From Butyrivibrio sp. AC2005 (GTDB taxonomy: Bacteria; Bacillota; Clostridia; Lachnospirales; Lachnospiraceae), in contig NZ_AUJI01000023.1 of assembly GCF_000424145.1 (NCBI RefSeq), forward strand, positions 1-64,000: a stretch of DNA of 64,000 nt, given 5' to 3'. Position numbers and translations under genes: made by a program. Below the pieces are notes generated by a model, which was not told the origin of the DNA, searched no databases, and saw only the letters and a program-made list of their open reading frames with translations. Each line of letters starts with the position of its first letter. The first letter of the stretch is position 1. Shown piece after piece: positions 17,435 to 26,811 of this stretch.

Positions 17435-17470
17435 ACATCAAGACATCATATTAGCATGATGTCTTGATGT
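17435..17470. repeat. Perfect 15-base palindrome ACATCAAGACATCAT
   Basis: Arms ACATCAAGACATCAT / ATGATGTCTTGATGT with the six-base loop attagc, in the 89-base gap between the SGNH esterase and GH67 genes. There is no T-run next to it, so it is not an ordinary terminator. A degenerate relative lies at 53938-53965, and fragments of the same words occur in the AT-rich region after parA. Confidence 0.7.
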
Positions 17471-17489
17471 GTACTTTGTCCGACTCAAA

Positions 17490-19199
17490 TCATACAACAC
17501 CAAATCCAAGAATAGTAAACTTCTTTCTCTCATCACCCTTTGTCATACGTACCTCTACCTCGTGAAGTGATGCTTCAGGTCCGTTCAGAATAATGAGCGG
17601 ATTGCAATGAGTCCAGCCATTTACATGCGGATCCACATCCAATACTTTCCTACCATCCACAAATACTTCTGCCGTTCCAAAATCATGTTCCCCTGAGTCT
17701 TTATTCACGATAAGTAGCTTCTTACAGCTGATTTTCATTCGGAATGGCACCGGATTATCCGAGCTTCCATCGTAGTACCAGTTGTTAGGGAACTCCGCTA
17801 CAGGCACAACCTCGCTGTCCATCTCGACCATCTGCAGCATCTTATCAGTACCTGAAAATGCACCTACTGATACCTCAGCACTGCTAAGGTCCTTACTATC
17901 AATAAGGTATACCTTTTCAAAATCAGCCCCGAGAACAGGCTCTCTATCAAGAAGATTGCCCTCTTCTGCGAACTCTGTGCATTTATCAGCCTCGTCTGTC
18001 ATGTCCATCAGGCAGTCACGCATCACCATATGGCCATAATTACTTGGATGATAGATATCATAGAAAAACTGCTTTTTAGATATAATTCTGCCTTCTCCCG
18101 GCATAAGTCCAAACTGGGGAGATACCGCATCTAACACACTTACCATGGGAAGCTCATATCTCTCACCGATGGGAGATAGTCTGTCCTGAAGGTTCCAGTC
18201 ATATGAAAATACTGCAAATAAAAGCACAACAGCGGGTTTCCAGGGAAGTGCCAGACATTTTCTTACCAGGCTCTCATAGCATACGCCCTTTGTCTCATCA
18301 CCCTCATCATTAACAGCAAATTCTATTACGATAAGGTCAGGTTTTTCCTTACCATCGCGAAGTACATCTCTCTCAAAACGGATCATGCCAAGCTCAGAAG
18401 GAGTTCCACCCACTCCTGCCTTAATAAGGTTTACTTTTCCGCCATTCGCATATTTTTCCTCAAAAGCATCCGCGTAAATACGCGCATAGCATTTTTTATG
18501 AATCGGAATAGCACCAGCTCCCTGTGTTATGGAGCCTCCGATAAAGGAAAGTGTAACATCCTCTCCCCTTTTTGCCTTTTCGGTAACCTTATGAAGTCTT
18601 TCCAGGTTACCCTTCTGCATAATAGATCTGTGTATCATCTGCTTATAAGCATCTGACTCAAAATCTATAGCACTGTCTGTAATCTGTTCCGGTGCTTCAT
18701 AGCCATCGTTTAAATAAAGGCATACGTCAACCATTGACTGAATACCTGATCTGTCATATTCAAATCTGATCTGTCCCGGAACCTTATCAGTCTCGCACCA
18801 GGCAATATCTGTAAGGTCAATGACCTGCTCTGATCCGTCAGCCACAAACCTCTTGCTTACTGTTGTTGCGGGATCCCCCTGATTCTGTCCATACATCTGA
18901 AGTACAAAAGTAACCTCTTCTTTTCTGGTTTCTTCGGTTACAGACACTCCAATACTGTGCACAAGCTTTCTAAAGCCTTCTGCTGTTGTGAGCATATTAA
19001 GGATGTTTTCATCAGTTACATTACCCTGAAGCTTTGCTGAATCCGGAAGTCTGCCCATATCCTCATAAATGAACTGAATTCCTCTTCCATCGGGTTGTGG
19101 TGCAGCAAATATCTGCTTATCCTGCATTATGTAAAAATATGGTCTTTTCCTAGTAGGGTCTTTAGGGGCTACAGGTCCCTTTCTTTCTTCTGTACTCAT
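17490..19199 (-). CDS. SGNH/GDSL carbohydrate esterase (probable acetylxylan esterase)
   Basis: Esterase of about 569 residues, cytoplasmic. An N-terminal beta-rich region (about 10-190) precedes the SGNH domain with block I FIGGSITQGAGA (nucleophile Ser), block II KAGVGGTPSE, block III IEFAVNDEGDE and block V YDIYHPSNYGH (Asp-His pair). A C-terminal beta-sandwich-like part begins near residue 430. The position between a xylan transporter and GH67 suggests removal of acetyl groups from imported xylo-oligosaccharides; mannan or other substrates are possible. The ATG at 19199 has GAGGAG before it. Twelve further in-frame codons upstream belong to the repeat element and are not used here. Confidence 0.85.
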   Translation of the reverse strand: MSTEERKGPVAPKDPTRKRPYFYIMQDKQIFAAPQPDGRGIQFIYEDMGRLPDSAKLQGNVTDENILNMLTTAEGFRKLVHSIGVSVTEETRKEEVTFVLQMYGQNQGDPATTVSKRFVADGSEQVIDLTDIAWCETDKVPGQIRFEYDRSGIQSMVDVCLYLNDGYEAPEQITDSAIDFESDAYKQMIHRSIMQKGNLERLHKVTEKAKRGEDVTLSFIGGSITQGAGAIPIHKKCYARIYADAFEEKYANGGKVNLIKAGVGGTPSELGMIRFERDVLRDGKEKPDLIVIEFAVNDEGDETKGVCYESLVRKCLALPWKPAVVLLFAVFSYDWNLQDRLSPIGERYELPMVSVLDAVSPQFGLMPGEGRIISKKQFFYDIYHPSNYGHMVMRDCLMDMTDEADKCTEFAEEGNLLDREPVLGADFEKVYLIDSKDLSSAEVSVGAFSGTDKMLQMVEMDSEVVPVAEFPNNWYYDGSSDNPVPFRMKISCKKLLIVNKDSGEHDFGTAEVFVDGRKVLDVDPHVNGWTHCNPLIILNGPEASLHEVEVRMTKGDERKKFTILGFGVV

Positions 19200-19225
19200 G
19201 GTCTCCTCTTTCTGCTGATGGCTGA

Positions 19226-19438
19226 ATCCCCTCATCCGTCAGCTTCGCTGACACCTTCCCCCCAAGGGGAAGGCATAAAATTATATATCTACTCTCTCTG
19301 AAAGGGCATAAAACTATATATCTACTCTCTCTTAAAGGGCATAAAACTATATATCTACTCTCTCTTAAAGGGCATAAAACTATATATCTACTCTCTCTGA
19401 AAAAGCATAAATTATATATCTACTCTTCCTATAATCTT
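19226..19438. repeat. Palindromic repeat head plus five 33-bp tandem copies
   Basis: The head (cccctcatccgtcagcttcg / ctgacaccttcccccc, 19226-19273) is the same sequence that bounds the element at 6774-7001. It is followed by five copies of a 33-bp unit (gcataaaactatatatctac plus tctctct-aaag), with period exactly 33 from 19274. It fills the gap between the U32-like gene and the SGNH esterase gene. Confidence 0.85.
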
Positions 19439-19441
19439 ATA

Positions 19442-20398
19442 TCACGGCCATCTGCCGGGTCTTGGTTTGTTAACGGTTATTATTCCTGAGCTTTCAAGAT
19501 TTCTGAGAAGGAGCAGTCTTGCTTCACCAACCTTCTCAGGCTTAAGCATGTAAAAACTATAGGTTTCTATAAGTGAAAACAGATTTCCTGTTCTACCTTC
19601 TATCTTGAAGTTATTTATACCCATAGGCACATATTTCTCCCAGATCATTTCCGGAGAAACAAATGTGGAATACTCCTGAATCGTATAAATACAGTTTTTG
19701 TCGCCATATTCGCAGGTCCAGGGCTTTATGGGCTTTTGTTTATCCTTGGGAAGTTTTCTGTTCTCAAGGGTTGTTCTCTGATTTATAGCTATATTTTTGT
19801 AGTGGTCTCCTCTGCGCTTGCAATCCGGTACACAGCAGGCGTTTATAAGCACTTCAAGCTTCTCTTTGTGCTCAACCTCTTTAAGTAAATCCCACTTATT
19901 ATTTAAATTGTAATCAAGAACTACGTATTTATAGTCCTTTTCCATCTCCTGATTAAGTGACTCAACATCACGAATCTCTTTACAGGTAGTACTGTTGAAA
20001 TGATATGAAGGATATTTTTCCCTCAGGTATTTCTCCAAAATCTCTGAAAAGACAAGGACTTCATTCATTCCGTTATCGCCAACTTCCATACAGAAATTGC
20101 AGAAAGGATCATCCAAATCTTCCTCGGTAAGAAGCGGATTAGTAAAGGTATATCTGATTGGTATTCCCTTTGAATTTATAGTTTTTACAACATTTTTTAC
20201 AAATCCTGCATCACATTGATCGTTTCCTAAAAAACGTCCTCCGTTCCACAATGCAAGGGGAAATGCTCCAAAAAATGATGCAATCTCCACTCCTTCTCTG
20301 AAATATTCAGGATGCTGCTCCATCATGCTTATCCAAAACATGTTTAACGGGAAATTATAGCGTAATCCCGGAAGATGAAATTTAACCTTGTTACTCAT
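19442..20398 (-). CDS. U32-peptidase-like protein of unknown function
   Basis: Cytoplasmic protein of 318 residues embedded in the xylan operon. I recognise only a general resemblance to U32 (collagenase-like) proteins: a TIM-barrel-like order with the block INACCVPDCKRRGDHY (about 203-218), a further cysteine pair CEYGDKNC, an N-terminal pair CNFCMEV and the late block NNFKIEGRT. Such cysteine patterns in the family often bind a metal or iron-sulfur cluster. GGAG lies nine bases ahead of the ATG. Whether it acts on peptide or sugar cannot be said. Its steady place beside xylan genes suggests a role linked to carbohydrate import. Confidence 0.6.
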   Translation of the reverse strand: MSNKVKFHLPGLRYNFPLNMFWISMMEQHPEYFREGVEIASFFGAFPLALWNGGRFLGNDQCDAGFVKNVVKTINSKGIPIRYTFTNPLLTEEDLDDPFCNFCMEVGDNGMNEVLVFSEILEKYLREKYPSYHFNSTTCKEIRDVESLNQEMEKDYKYVVLDYNLNNKWDLLKEVEHKEKLEVLINACCVPDCKRRGDHYKNIAINQRTTLENRKLPKDKQKPIKPWTCEYGDKNCIYTIQEYSTFVSPEMIWEKYVPMGINNFKIEGRTGNLFSLIETYSFYMLKPEKVGEARLLLLRNLESSGIITVNKPRPGRWP

Positions 20399-20474
20399 AA
20401 CTTATTTCTCCATTTTTACTGAAAATAGCTTTTCTCTCGCGAAATCCCTACGCTCGCGCAAATTGGATTAAAAA

Positions 20475-20500
20475 AGGGGCGACCATTCAAAGCCGCCCCT
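20475..20500 (-). terminator. Intrinsic terminator after the solute-binding protein gene
   Basis: Arms AGGGGCG / CGCCCCT, followed on the minus strand by a T-run. It lies 32 bases downstream of the binding-protein stop and would partly separate it from the U32-like gene. Confidence 0.8.
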
Positions 20501-20531
20501 CAAATTCTCTACTTATCTGGTTAAGCAGATA

Positions 20532-22088
20532 TTATTTATTTGCCTCATCAATGTAAGCCTTCCATGTATCAGCAATAGCTTCAACCTGCTCAGAAACAAC
20601 ACAATCAGGTGTGATGTTCCAGATGAAGTCTGAACCAATGTTCATGTTAGGAATCATGCCGTGGTAAGCAATTGTGCCGTACTCAGGCTGAGTCATCATT
20701 GTGATTGTCTCGTCAACAGCTCTTGTATCGAAGATACCGTTACGTGCTGTTGAGATGTTACCATTGAAGTCCTCATAGCCTTCAGGCTGGTTTGTCCAAA
20801 GATCCCAAGCGAATGCAAGCTTCCAAGCCTTGTCAGCATCATAGCAAGCAGGAATTGCAACCGGGTTGTTTGTCCATACGTTGATGTAATTCTTACCCTT
20901 AGGTCCCTTAGGGAACATTACGAAACCAACTTCATCAGTCATATCCTCAAGGAAGTTACCAGGGCATCCTGCGTACTCATCCTCTACAAGGAAAGCTGCC
21001 TGACCGTTAAGGAACTGCTCTTTGTAGTAATCCCACTCAGCTCCCTCAGGATTAGCCTTCTCTGCATCGTAGTTAGAGAAGATCTTTACTGTCCACTCAA
21101 GAGCTTCAAGTGTCTCAGGGCTCTCAAGATCATATGTGTACTTACCGCTTGCATCCTTACCTACGATGTCACCACCGTTTGCAAAGATAGCTTCAGTTGT
21201 CATAACACCTTCGTTAAGTGTCATACCATAAACATCGATAACACCATCGTTGTCTGTATCGCGCTGAACCTTGGAAAGGAGATCTTCGAAAGCATCCCAT
21301 GTCCATGTTCCGTCTGCCTGCATGTCATAAATTGACTCAGGATCGATACCAGCTTCTGTAAGAAGTCTCTTGTTGAAATATACACCTGTTCTGGGCTCTG
21401 AATAGCCAGCATACATAGCATAGATGTGACCATCCTTACCATACTGCTCGTGGAGCAGGTTTCTCTGGAACTTATCCTTGCTGAAATCAAGGCAATCAAG
21501 TGTTGAAAGATCATACATAAGTCCGCTGGAAATAGCAGATGTAATAGCCGGATCATCACGAAGGATCCAGATATAGTTCTCATCGCCACCTGTTGTAGCG
21601 TAGTCTACGAAATCTGCAGGTGTTGAACCCCAGTCAGAAATAGCCTGCTGCTTGATTGTGAAGTTGTAGGTCTCCTGAGCCCAATCTCTGTACTCCTGCT
21701 GAGCCTCTTCATAATCGTTTGCGGGTTCTGTCGGGTCGCCTGACCACCAGTCACGAATGATGATTTCCATACCGCCGAGATCGATAGGGTTACCATCTGC
21801 ATCTGTCTTTACTTCATAGAGATCGCCGCCTTCAGAAGATTCTGCCTCTTCTGTGTCCCCAGCGTCTTCTGCATCAGCAGTCTCAGCGTCAGCATCTGCA
21901 TCAGCTGCATCTTCTGTTGAAGCTGCTTCGTCAGTTGTCTCTGTAGCAGTTGTGTCCTCAGTTGCCTCTGTAGATGTTGCTGTAGTAGCGTCGCCACCAT
22001 TTGATGTTGCGCCACATCCAACAGCACTCATAGTCATTGCTGCAAGTGTAATAGCAGCTGTAACTTTTTTGGTTAATGCCCTTTTCAT
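20532..22088 (-). CDS. Sugar ABC transporter solute-binding lipoprotein
   Basis: Extracellular binding protein of 518 residues. The signal peptide has a lipobox at about C25 (MSAVGCGATS), followed by a Thr/Glu/Ala/Asp-rich linker (residues 30-90) and a family-1-type binding domain (about 100-518) with the aromatic-rich blocks IIRDWWSGDP and MYAGYSEPRTGVYFNKRLL. It probably captures xylo-oligosaccharides for the permeases encoded directly upstream (22246-24199). GGAGG precedes the ATG. A strong terminator follows, consistent with high expression of the binding protein. The ligand is inferred from context only. Confidence 0.9.
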   Translation of the reverse strand: MKRALTKKVTAAITLAAMTMSAVGCGATSNGGDATTATSTEATEDTTATETTDEAASTEDAADADADAETADAEDAGDTEEAESSEGGDLYEVKTDADGNPIDLGGMEIIIRDWWSGDPTEPANDYEEAQQEYRDWAQETYNFTIKQQAISDWGSTPADFVDYATTGGDENYIWILRDDPAITSAISSGLMYDLSTLDCLDFSKDKFQRNLLHEQYGKDGHIYAMYAGYSEPRTGVYFNKRLLTEAGIDPESIYDMQADGTWTWDAFEDLLSKVQRDTDNDGVIDVYGMTLNEGVMTTEAIFANGGDIVGKDASGKYTYDLESPETLEALEWTVKIFSNYDAEKANPEGAEWDYYKEQFLNGQAAFLVEDEYAGCPGNFLEDMTDEVGFVMFPKGPKGKNYINVWTNNPVAIPACYDADKAWKLAFAWDLWTNQPEGYEDFNGNISTARNGIFDTRAVDETITMMTQPEYGTIAYHGMIPNMNIGSDFIWNITPDCVVSEQVEAIADTWKAYIDEANK

Positions 22089-22245
22089 TTTCTTCCTCCT
22101 TTGAAAGTGAGATATTTGTATCCCTTTTTGTTATATAGAAGCCATCTGCCCCGGCGCATTCCCGGGTGCTGCCAGAGCAAATGGGCATTCCCATAAGAAA
22201 ATTGTATTATTTTACTCTTCCGTTCCTTCTGCGCGAAGAGATTTT

Positions 22246-23292
22246 TTACATCTTAATACCTGTATTAGCAATACTCTCAACGAATGCACGCTGTGCGAAG
22301 AGGTAAAGGATAATCAATGGCATGATGATCATCAAAGTACCTGTCGCAAGAATACAGTTAGAATATGCAACCGATATTGTTGTCTTTACACCATTGATAC
22401 GCTGAATGTATGCACCAAGACTATCAATAATTCTGGAAAGGCTGGTACTTACAAGCTTTGTATTTCCAAGGAACAGTCTTGAATAGAATCCGTCTGTCCA
22501 CTGCCAAACAAAGGCAAACAGGAAACATGATGTAATAGGCGGCTTAGCCTGAGGAAGCATGATGCTTACAAAAGTCTTAAGCATTCCGCAACCATCAACA
22601 TATGCAGCTTCTTCAAGATCTACAGGAAGGCCTCTGAAGAACTGTCTGATAATGAAAATGTACAGTCCGTTCTTAAGTCCCATGCAGCCTGCACTCATAA
22701 GGTAATAAGGAATTGCCGAACCTCTGAGGTTTAAGGTGCTTCCGGTAGTTAGTTTAACCAGGCCCAAAACATCGAAGAATCTGAAATGCAAGTGAAGTGA
22801 ACTTGCAATTGTCTGCGGCGGAATAAGGATTACAAGGATAACTGCTGCAAACCAAAGCTTTTTAAGCGGGAAATCAAATCTTGCAAATCCATATCCTACG
22901 AGTGTACAAACCGCAATCTGTAACACTGCTATCGTCAGAGCTATAATGATTGAATTAACAAGTGCCTGGCTGTAATTCATAAGCTCTGCAGCAAGTCTGT
23001 AGTTTTCAGTTGTGAAATGTTCAGGTATTGCTATAACAATAGGATTGTATAAATCCTTCTCTGTCATGAAGCTTACAGAGATCTTGTTTAAGATGGGCTG
23101 CAGGATCATGAAGCACATTCCGAATAACAGAATAAATCTTACGATACTGACACCAATATCCATTATACGCTTTTGTAAGAGATATCCACCAGAAAGTCTG
23201 TTTCTTTCCCAAAAATCTCTGTCTGCGTGAACATTTGTATTCTTTTTGTTTTCTTTGGCACTCATTTTCTGTGCTAATGCCATATCAGTCAT
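22246..23292 (-). CDS. Sugar ABC transporter permease (MalG/LacG type)
   Basis: Inner-membrane permease of 348 residues with six predicted helices and the EAA loop EEAAYVDGCGMLKTFVSIML. It has a longer N-terminal cytoplasmic tail (about 50 residues, Lys/Asn rich) than typical MalG proteins. The ATG at 23292 overlaps the stop of the upstream permease by eight bases (ATGACTGA) and has AAGGGAG nine bases before it, so translation is coupled. It partners the other permease and the binding protein at 20532. No ATPase gene is in the locus; such importers usually share an MsmX/MalK-type ATPase encoded elsewhere. Confidence 0.92.
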   Translation of the reverse strand: MTDMALAQKMSAKENKKNTNVHADRDFWERNRLSGGYLLQKRIMDIGVSIVRFILLFGMCFMILQPILNKISVSFMTEKDLYNPIVIAIPEHFTTENYRLAAELMNYSQALVNSIIIALTIAVLQIAVCTLVGYGFARFDFPLKKLWFAAVILVILIPPQTIASSLHLHFRFFDVLGLVKLTTGSTLNLRGSAIPYYLMSAGCMGLKNGLYIFIIRQFFRGLPVDLEEAAYVDGCGMLKTFVSIMLPQAKPPITSCFLFAFVWQWTDGFYSRLFLGNTKLVSTSLSRIIDSLGAYIQRINGVKTTISVAYSNCILATGTLMIIMPLIILYLFAQRAFVESIANTGIKM

Positions 23293-24199
23293 AGTAATAA
23301 ACTCCCTTCGAGATAACAAGAGATGTAATTCCGACAAATGCTAGTACAACCAAGAAGTAAATCCAGGACATTGCTGAAGCATTACCATACTGCATCTGCT
23401 CAACCATAACCTTCTGAATCTTCTCAATAACTCCGTTATCGGAACGCATACAGAAATCTACTACGGTGTATAACCAGTTAACAAGGAAAAGTGAACTGAT
23501 CATAGGGAAAGTAATCTTCCAAAGGCTCTCCCACTTTGTACATCCCTCAATATCAGCTGCTTCATACATACTTGATGATATGCTCTGAAGTCCTGACAGG
23601 AAGATAATGATCTGGATACCTGAAGCAATTGCTACATCATAGATGTTATCAATAACCTCGAATACCTTTTCATAAGCCCTTACACCGACACCTGCTGTAC
23701 GAAGGACACTCTCAAGAGCGGCTGTTACGCTAACGCCCTGTGTTGTCTGTTCAATTGTCTGTGCAAGAGAAGCCATGAGCTGGTTGTTTGATTCAAGTCC
23801 TACGATTACACCTGATGAAAGGATAACCGGAAGGAAGAATATTGCTCTTACAAGCGCACGTCCCTTGAACTTCTGATTAAGAATCAGAGCTACAAAGAAA
23901 CTAAATACTATGATTGCGAGTGAATACACTATCATTCTTGAGAGCTCTTCAACCAATAGTCTGTTGAATTCCGGATCTACTCTGAAAGCATATATGAAAT
24001 TGGTAAGTCCAACCCATGTTTCCTTAAAATCTCCGGCTCCAAGTTCGACGTTGCAAAAACTCATATGAAGTGACTGCCAAAGCGGCTTTACCATAAATAC
24101 CAGAAATCCAATAATAAAAGGTGCTATGAATGCATATCCGGCTTTTGCTTTTCTCTTTTGCAGTCCAACTATTTTCTTCTTTTGCATCTGCTTTTCCAT
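23285..24199 (-). CDS. Sugar ABC transporter permease (MalF/UgpA type)
   Basis: Permease of about 304 residues, first of the pair. The C-terminal EAA loop is MYEAADIEGCTKWESLWKIT. Between helices it has an extracytoplasmic insertion (about 140-195, NNQLMASLAQTIEQTTQGVS) that is unusually large for the family. The start at 24199 has AGAGGA nine bases upstream. An ATG at 24217 overlaps the stop of the DUF5696 gene but has no ribosome site. Confidence 0.9.
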   Translation of the reverse strand: MEKQMQKKKIVGLQKRKAKAGYAFIAPFIIGFLVFMVKPLWQSLHMSFCNVELGAGDFKETWVGLTNFIYAFRVDPEFNRLLVEELSRMIVYSLAIIVFSFFVALILNQKFKGRALVRAIFFLPVILSSGVIVGLESNNQLMASLAQTIEQTTQGVSVTAALESVLRTAGVGVRAYEKVFEVIDNIYDVAIASGIQIIIFLSGLQSISSSMYEAADIEGCTKWESLWKITFPMISSLFLVNWLYTVVDFCMRSDNGVIEKIQKVMVEQMQYGNASAMSWIYFLVVLAFVGITSLVISKGVYYYD

Positions 24200-24213
24200 A
24201 AAACCATTTCCTC

Positions 24214-26790
24214 TCATCTGACAACCAGATAATCTCTGGCAGGAACTGTCTTTCCGTCCGGTGTCTGTGCATCACTGTATCCGTAATTTACATAGACATT
24301 TGTTCCATCCGCGTACTCTGTGCGGGATAAATCTTCTGTAATGTTCTCGTGATCAACCATTTCCTGATTGAAAGTATGTCCAAGTTCGTTGTTATATCTT
24401 GTGCAGATATCAACCATCTTATCTTTCCATGCAGAATAGGTTGCTCCGTAATAATCTGTGTAGAGTGTCTTCTGTGTAGCAAATGAAGTTTCATTCATGA
24501 ATGCAAAGTACAAACCTGCGCCATATTCTGCGCTGTAGAGAACTTCATTTTCCTGATTGCCACCGATATTTACCGGATCTCCTGTGTAGTTAACTCTACC
24601 GTGTACTGCTATCTGGTAGAAAGGTACACACTGGTCAAGTATTGTATACTCGCTTCCTCGTAAATCCATTCCGGTAACCATGCTTGCATAAGGAACAGCG
24701 TAGTCATTACCCATGTTGATCATTATGGGAGTTCCTTCGCTCTGAACCTTCTTGAACTCTTCCTCCTGGAGGCTCTTAACGCTCTGTCTGCTATGAGTGT
24801 TCTTTCTGTAGAAATCTGATGAAAGATCTTTACCCATATCCTGATATGAAACGCCTGCTCCGTAGGATGCTGCTGTATCAGCAAACTTATCTGCAATATT
24901 CATTGCAAGATTTGTATGTAAGAGATAATACAGATGATCTGAGTTTTCTCTCTGTGCATAGGTTATGTGGCTGTAATCATAAAGCTTAGCCTGTTCCTTA
25001 CTGATCAGCTTGGCTGCATCTCTGTATGAGAAGAAACCATCAAGCAGATTAGAATCGTTTGCATACTGTGTTATTCCATCGAGATATACCTTAGCTCCGG
25101 TATCTTCTCCGGTTTTTACAAGGTTCTTTAAATCTTTCTTACTGCCAAGCGCTCCAATGGTCTTTGCTGACTTCAGTAATTTCTGATCCACACCACCGTT
25201 ACACCAGCCGGTAAGCTTTACTGACATATTTTCTACGCCGCTTTCATCCAAATCCTTAATGATATCAGCTGCTTCCTTGTAGCTTGTGAGCTTAACAGGT
25301 CTCTTTACAGGTATTCCAAGAATCTGCTTTACCTTATCGATTGCGCCTATCATCTCAATTGCAACAGGTGCGCTTGTATCATCGTTCATTGAAAGAGAAT
25401 CGCCATATTTATCCTGTAAATATGTGCCATATTCTTTAGCCATATCTACATAGCTTCCGGAGTTAATGAATGTATATCTTCTTGTAAGTGTCTCATCCGG
25501 GAGACTGGGAACATATTCGTAAACATCACTGTTTGCAATATCACCTACATCATACTGTTCTCTCTGACATATGCTGTATACTGCATTTACATAATTATAG
25601 CTGTTATTTTTTCCACTGATATCTGCCTGAATTGATGCATAAGGACTACCCTCTTCAAGTGTGCAGATAAAGGAATTATCACCCTCAGATACACCAAATA
25701 CTCCGTAATATGCTCTGGTGTTATGTACTACTGCATCTCTGCTCAGACACATATCCCAGCCATATACATTTGTGTAGTAGCTACTCTGAGAAACTTTTCC
25801 GTTATTGAAGTTAATCAGTGCACCGCCACCTTCAGGAACAAACATGTATCCATCTTCATCCTGGCCGCCTGCTCCGAAGTACGGAAGAGGTGTAAGTGTG
25901 TAGATCGGTGAATCCTTCTTATATTTCAGATCCTTCATAGGGATCTCTACAACAAGATCATTTCCTTCAAGCTTATAAACAACGCTTACATTAAAGATGG
26001 GCTTATCAGAATTCTTTACTGACATATCCTGTGCTTTATCTGCAAGATAATCATCATATGTATATCCTGCATCCGCAAAAGACTGTTCCATCTTCTTTCT
26101 AACATTTTCCTTTGTCTTATCACGAAGGACATAAATAATGTTATTTTCAAGAATCGGATAATTTGCAAGTAGCTCGTCTTTATTATCCTTTTTGCCAAGC
26201 TTGTTTATATCGTACTTTTTATAGTACTGCTGGATAAAGTTAACTGCGTCCTTATCCATCTTTGAAAGCCAGCCATCAAGACTATCTTTCGTGATTACCG
26301 GAGGGATAACATATTCTTTGATTACATCACCCAGTGAATAATCTACTCTTAACGAGTCACCATCCTGTGTAATGTTGTAAATCTGGTTCGCTGTACTGTA
26401 GGTATGCGTATCATATGTTGTCTCAAGTCCGGTTACTACTGCGTATGACATAATGAGAGGAGACTGAAGATTTGCTTTTTCCTCAGGAAGAGCAACTGTA
26501 TCATTTGCTGCATTCTCCGGATTTGATCTCCAAACCTTGCCGGTTTCCTTAACAGTCAGTGTAAACTGTGTTGTTAAAGGATCCATTTCAAGCTTCAACT
26601 TGTCATTCTCAAGGACTACCGTGTCTTCTCCGCCTTCGTAAGAATACGGAACAATAGCTTCCTCATTATCATTAGAATTTTTATGATTTATTATGAAAAG
26701 TACGGCAGCTAATATCAAAAGGCATATTATTACAGGAGCTGCTAAGCTCTTTAATATCTGTCGTATTTTCTCTTTCTTCATATCTTTCAT
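24214..26790 (-). CDS. DUF5696 membrane-anchored protein of the sugar-transport operon
   Basis: Large protein of about 858 residues with one N-terminal transmembrane helix (about residues 14-32, APVIICLLILAAVLFI) and a long extracytoplasmic part. The beta-rich first half (ENDKLKLEMDPLTTQFTLTV) resembles a galactose-mutarotase-like sandwich. The second half carries TIM-barrel-like blocks such as KLTGWCNGGVDQK and AKVYLDGITQYAND, and then YYKLLHTN-type regions. I recognise it as the DUF5696 family, found next to carbohydrate ABC transporters in Firmicutes. Its activity is unknown to me; a glycosidase-like fold bound to the outer membrane face is plausible. The start at 26790 has GGGAG five bases before it. 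Confidence 0.75.
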   Translation of the reverse strand: MKDMKKEKIRQILKSLAAPVIICLLILAAVLFIINHKNSNDNEEAIVPYSYEGGEDTVVLENDKLKLEMDPLTTQFTLTVKETGKVWRSNPENAANDTVALPEEKANLQSPLIMSYAVVTGLETTYDTHTYSTANQIYNITQDGDSLRVDYSLGDVIKEYVIPPVITKDSLDGWLSKMDKDAVNFIQQYYKKYDINKLGKKDNKDELLANYPILENNIIYVLRDKTKENVRKKMEQSFADAGYTYDDYLADKAQDMSVKNSDKPIFNVSVVYKLEGNDLVVEIPMKDLKYKKDSPIYTLTPLPYFGAGGQDEDGYMFVPEGGGALINFNNGKVSQSSYYTNVYGWDMCLSRDAVVHNTRAYYGVFGVSEGDNSFICTLEEGSPYASIQADISGKNNSYNYVNAVYSICQREQYDVGDIANSDVYEYVPSLPDETLTRRYTFINSGSYVDMAKEYGTYLQDKYGDSLSMNDDTSAPVAIEMIGAIDKVKQILGIPVKRPVKLTSYKEAADIIKDLDESGVENMSVKLTGWCNGGVDQKLLKSAKTIGALGSKKDLKNLVKTGEDTGAKVYLDGITQYANDSNLLDGFFSYRDAAKLISKEQAKLYDYSHITYAQRENSDHLYYLLHTNLAMNIADKFADTAASYGAGVSYQDMGKDLSSDFYRKNTHSRQSVKSLQEEEFKKVQSEGTPIMINMGNDYAVPYASMVTGMDLRGSEYTILDQCVPFYQIAVHGRVNYTGDPVNIGGNQENEVLYSAEYGAGLYFAFMNETSFATQKTLYTDYYGATYSAWKDKMVDICTRYNNELGHTFNQEMVDHENITEDLSRTEYADGTNVYVNYGYSDAQTPDGKTVPARDYLVVR

Positions 26791-26811
26791 GTCTGCTCCC
26801 ATCCGTAATTC

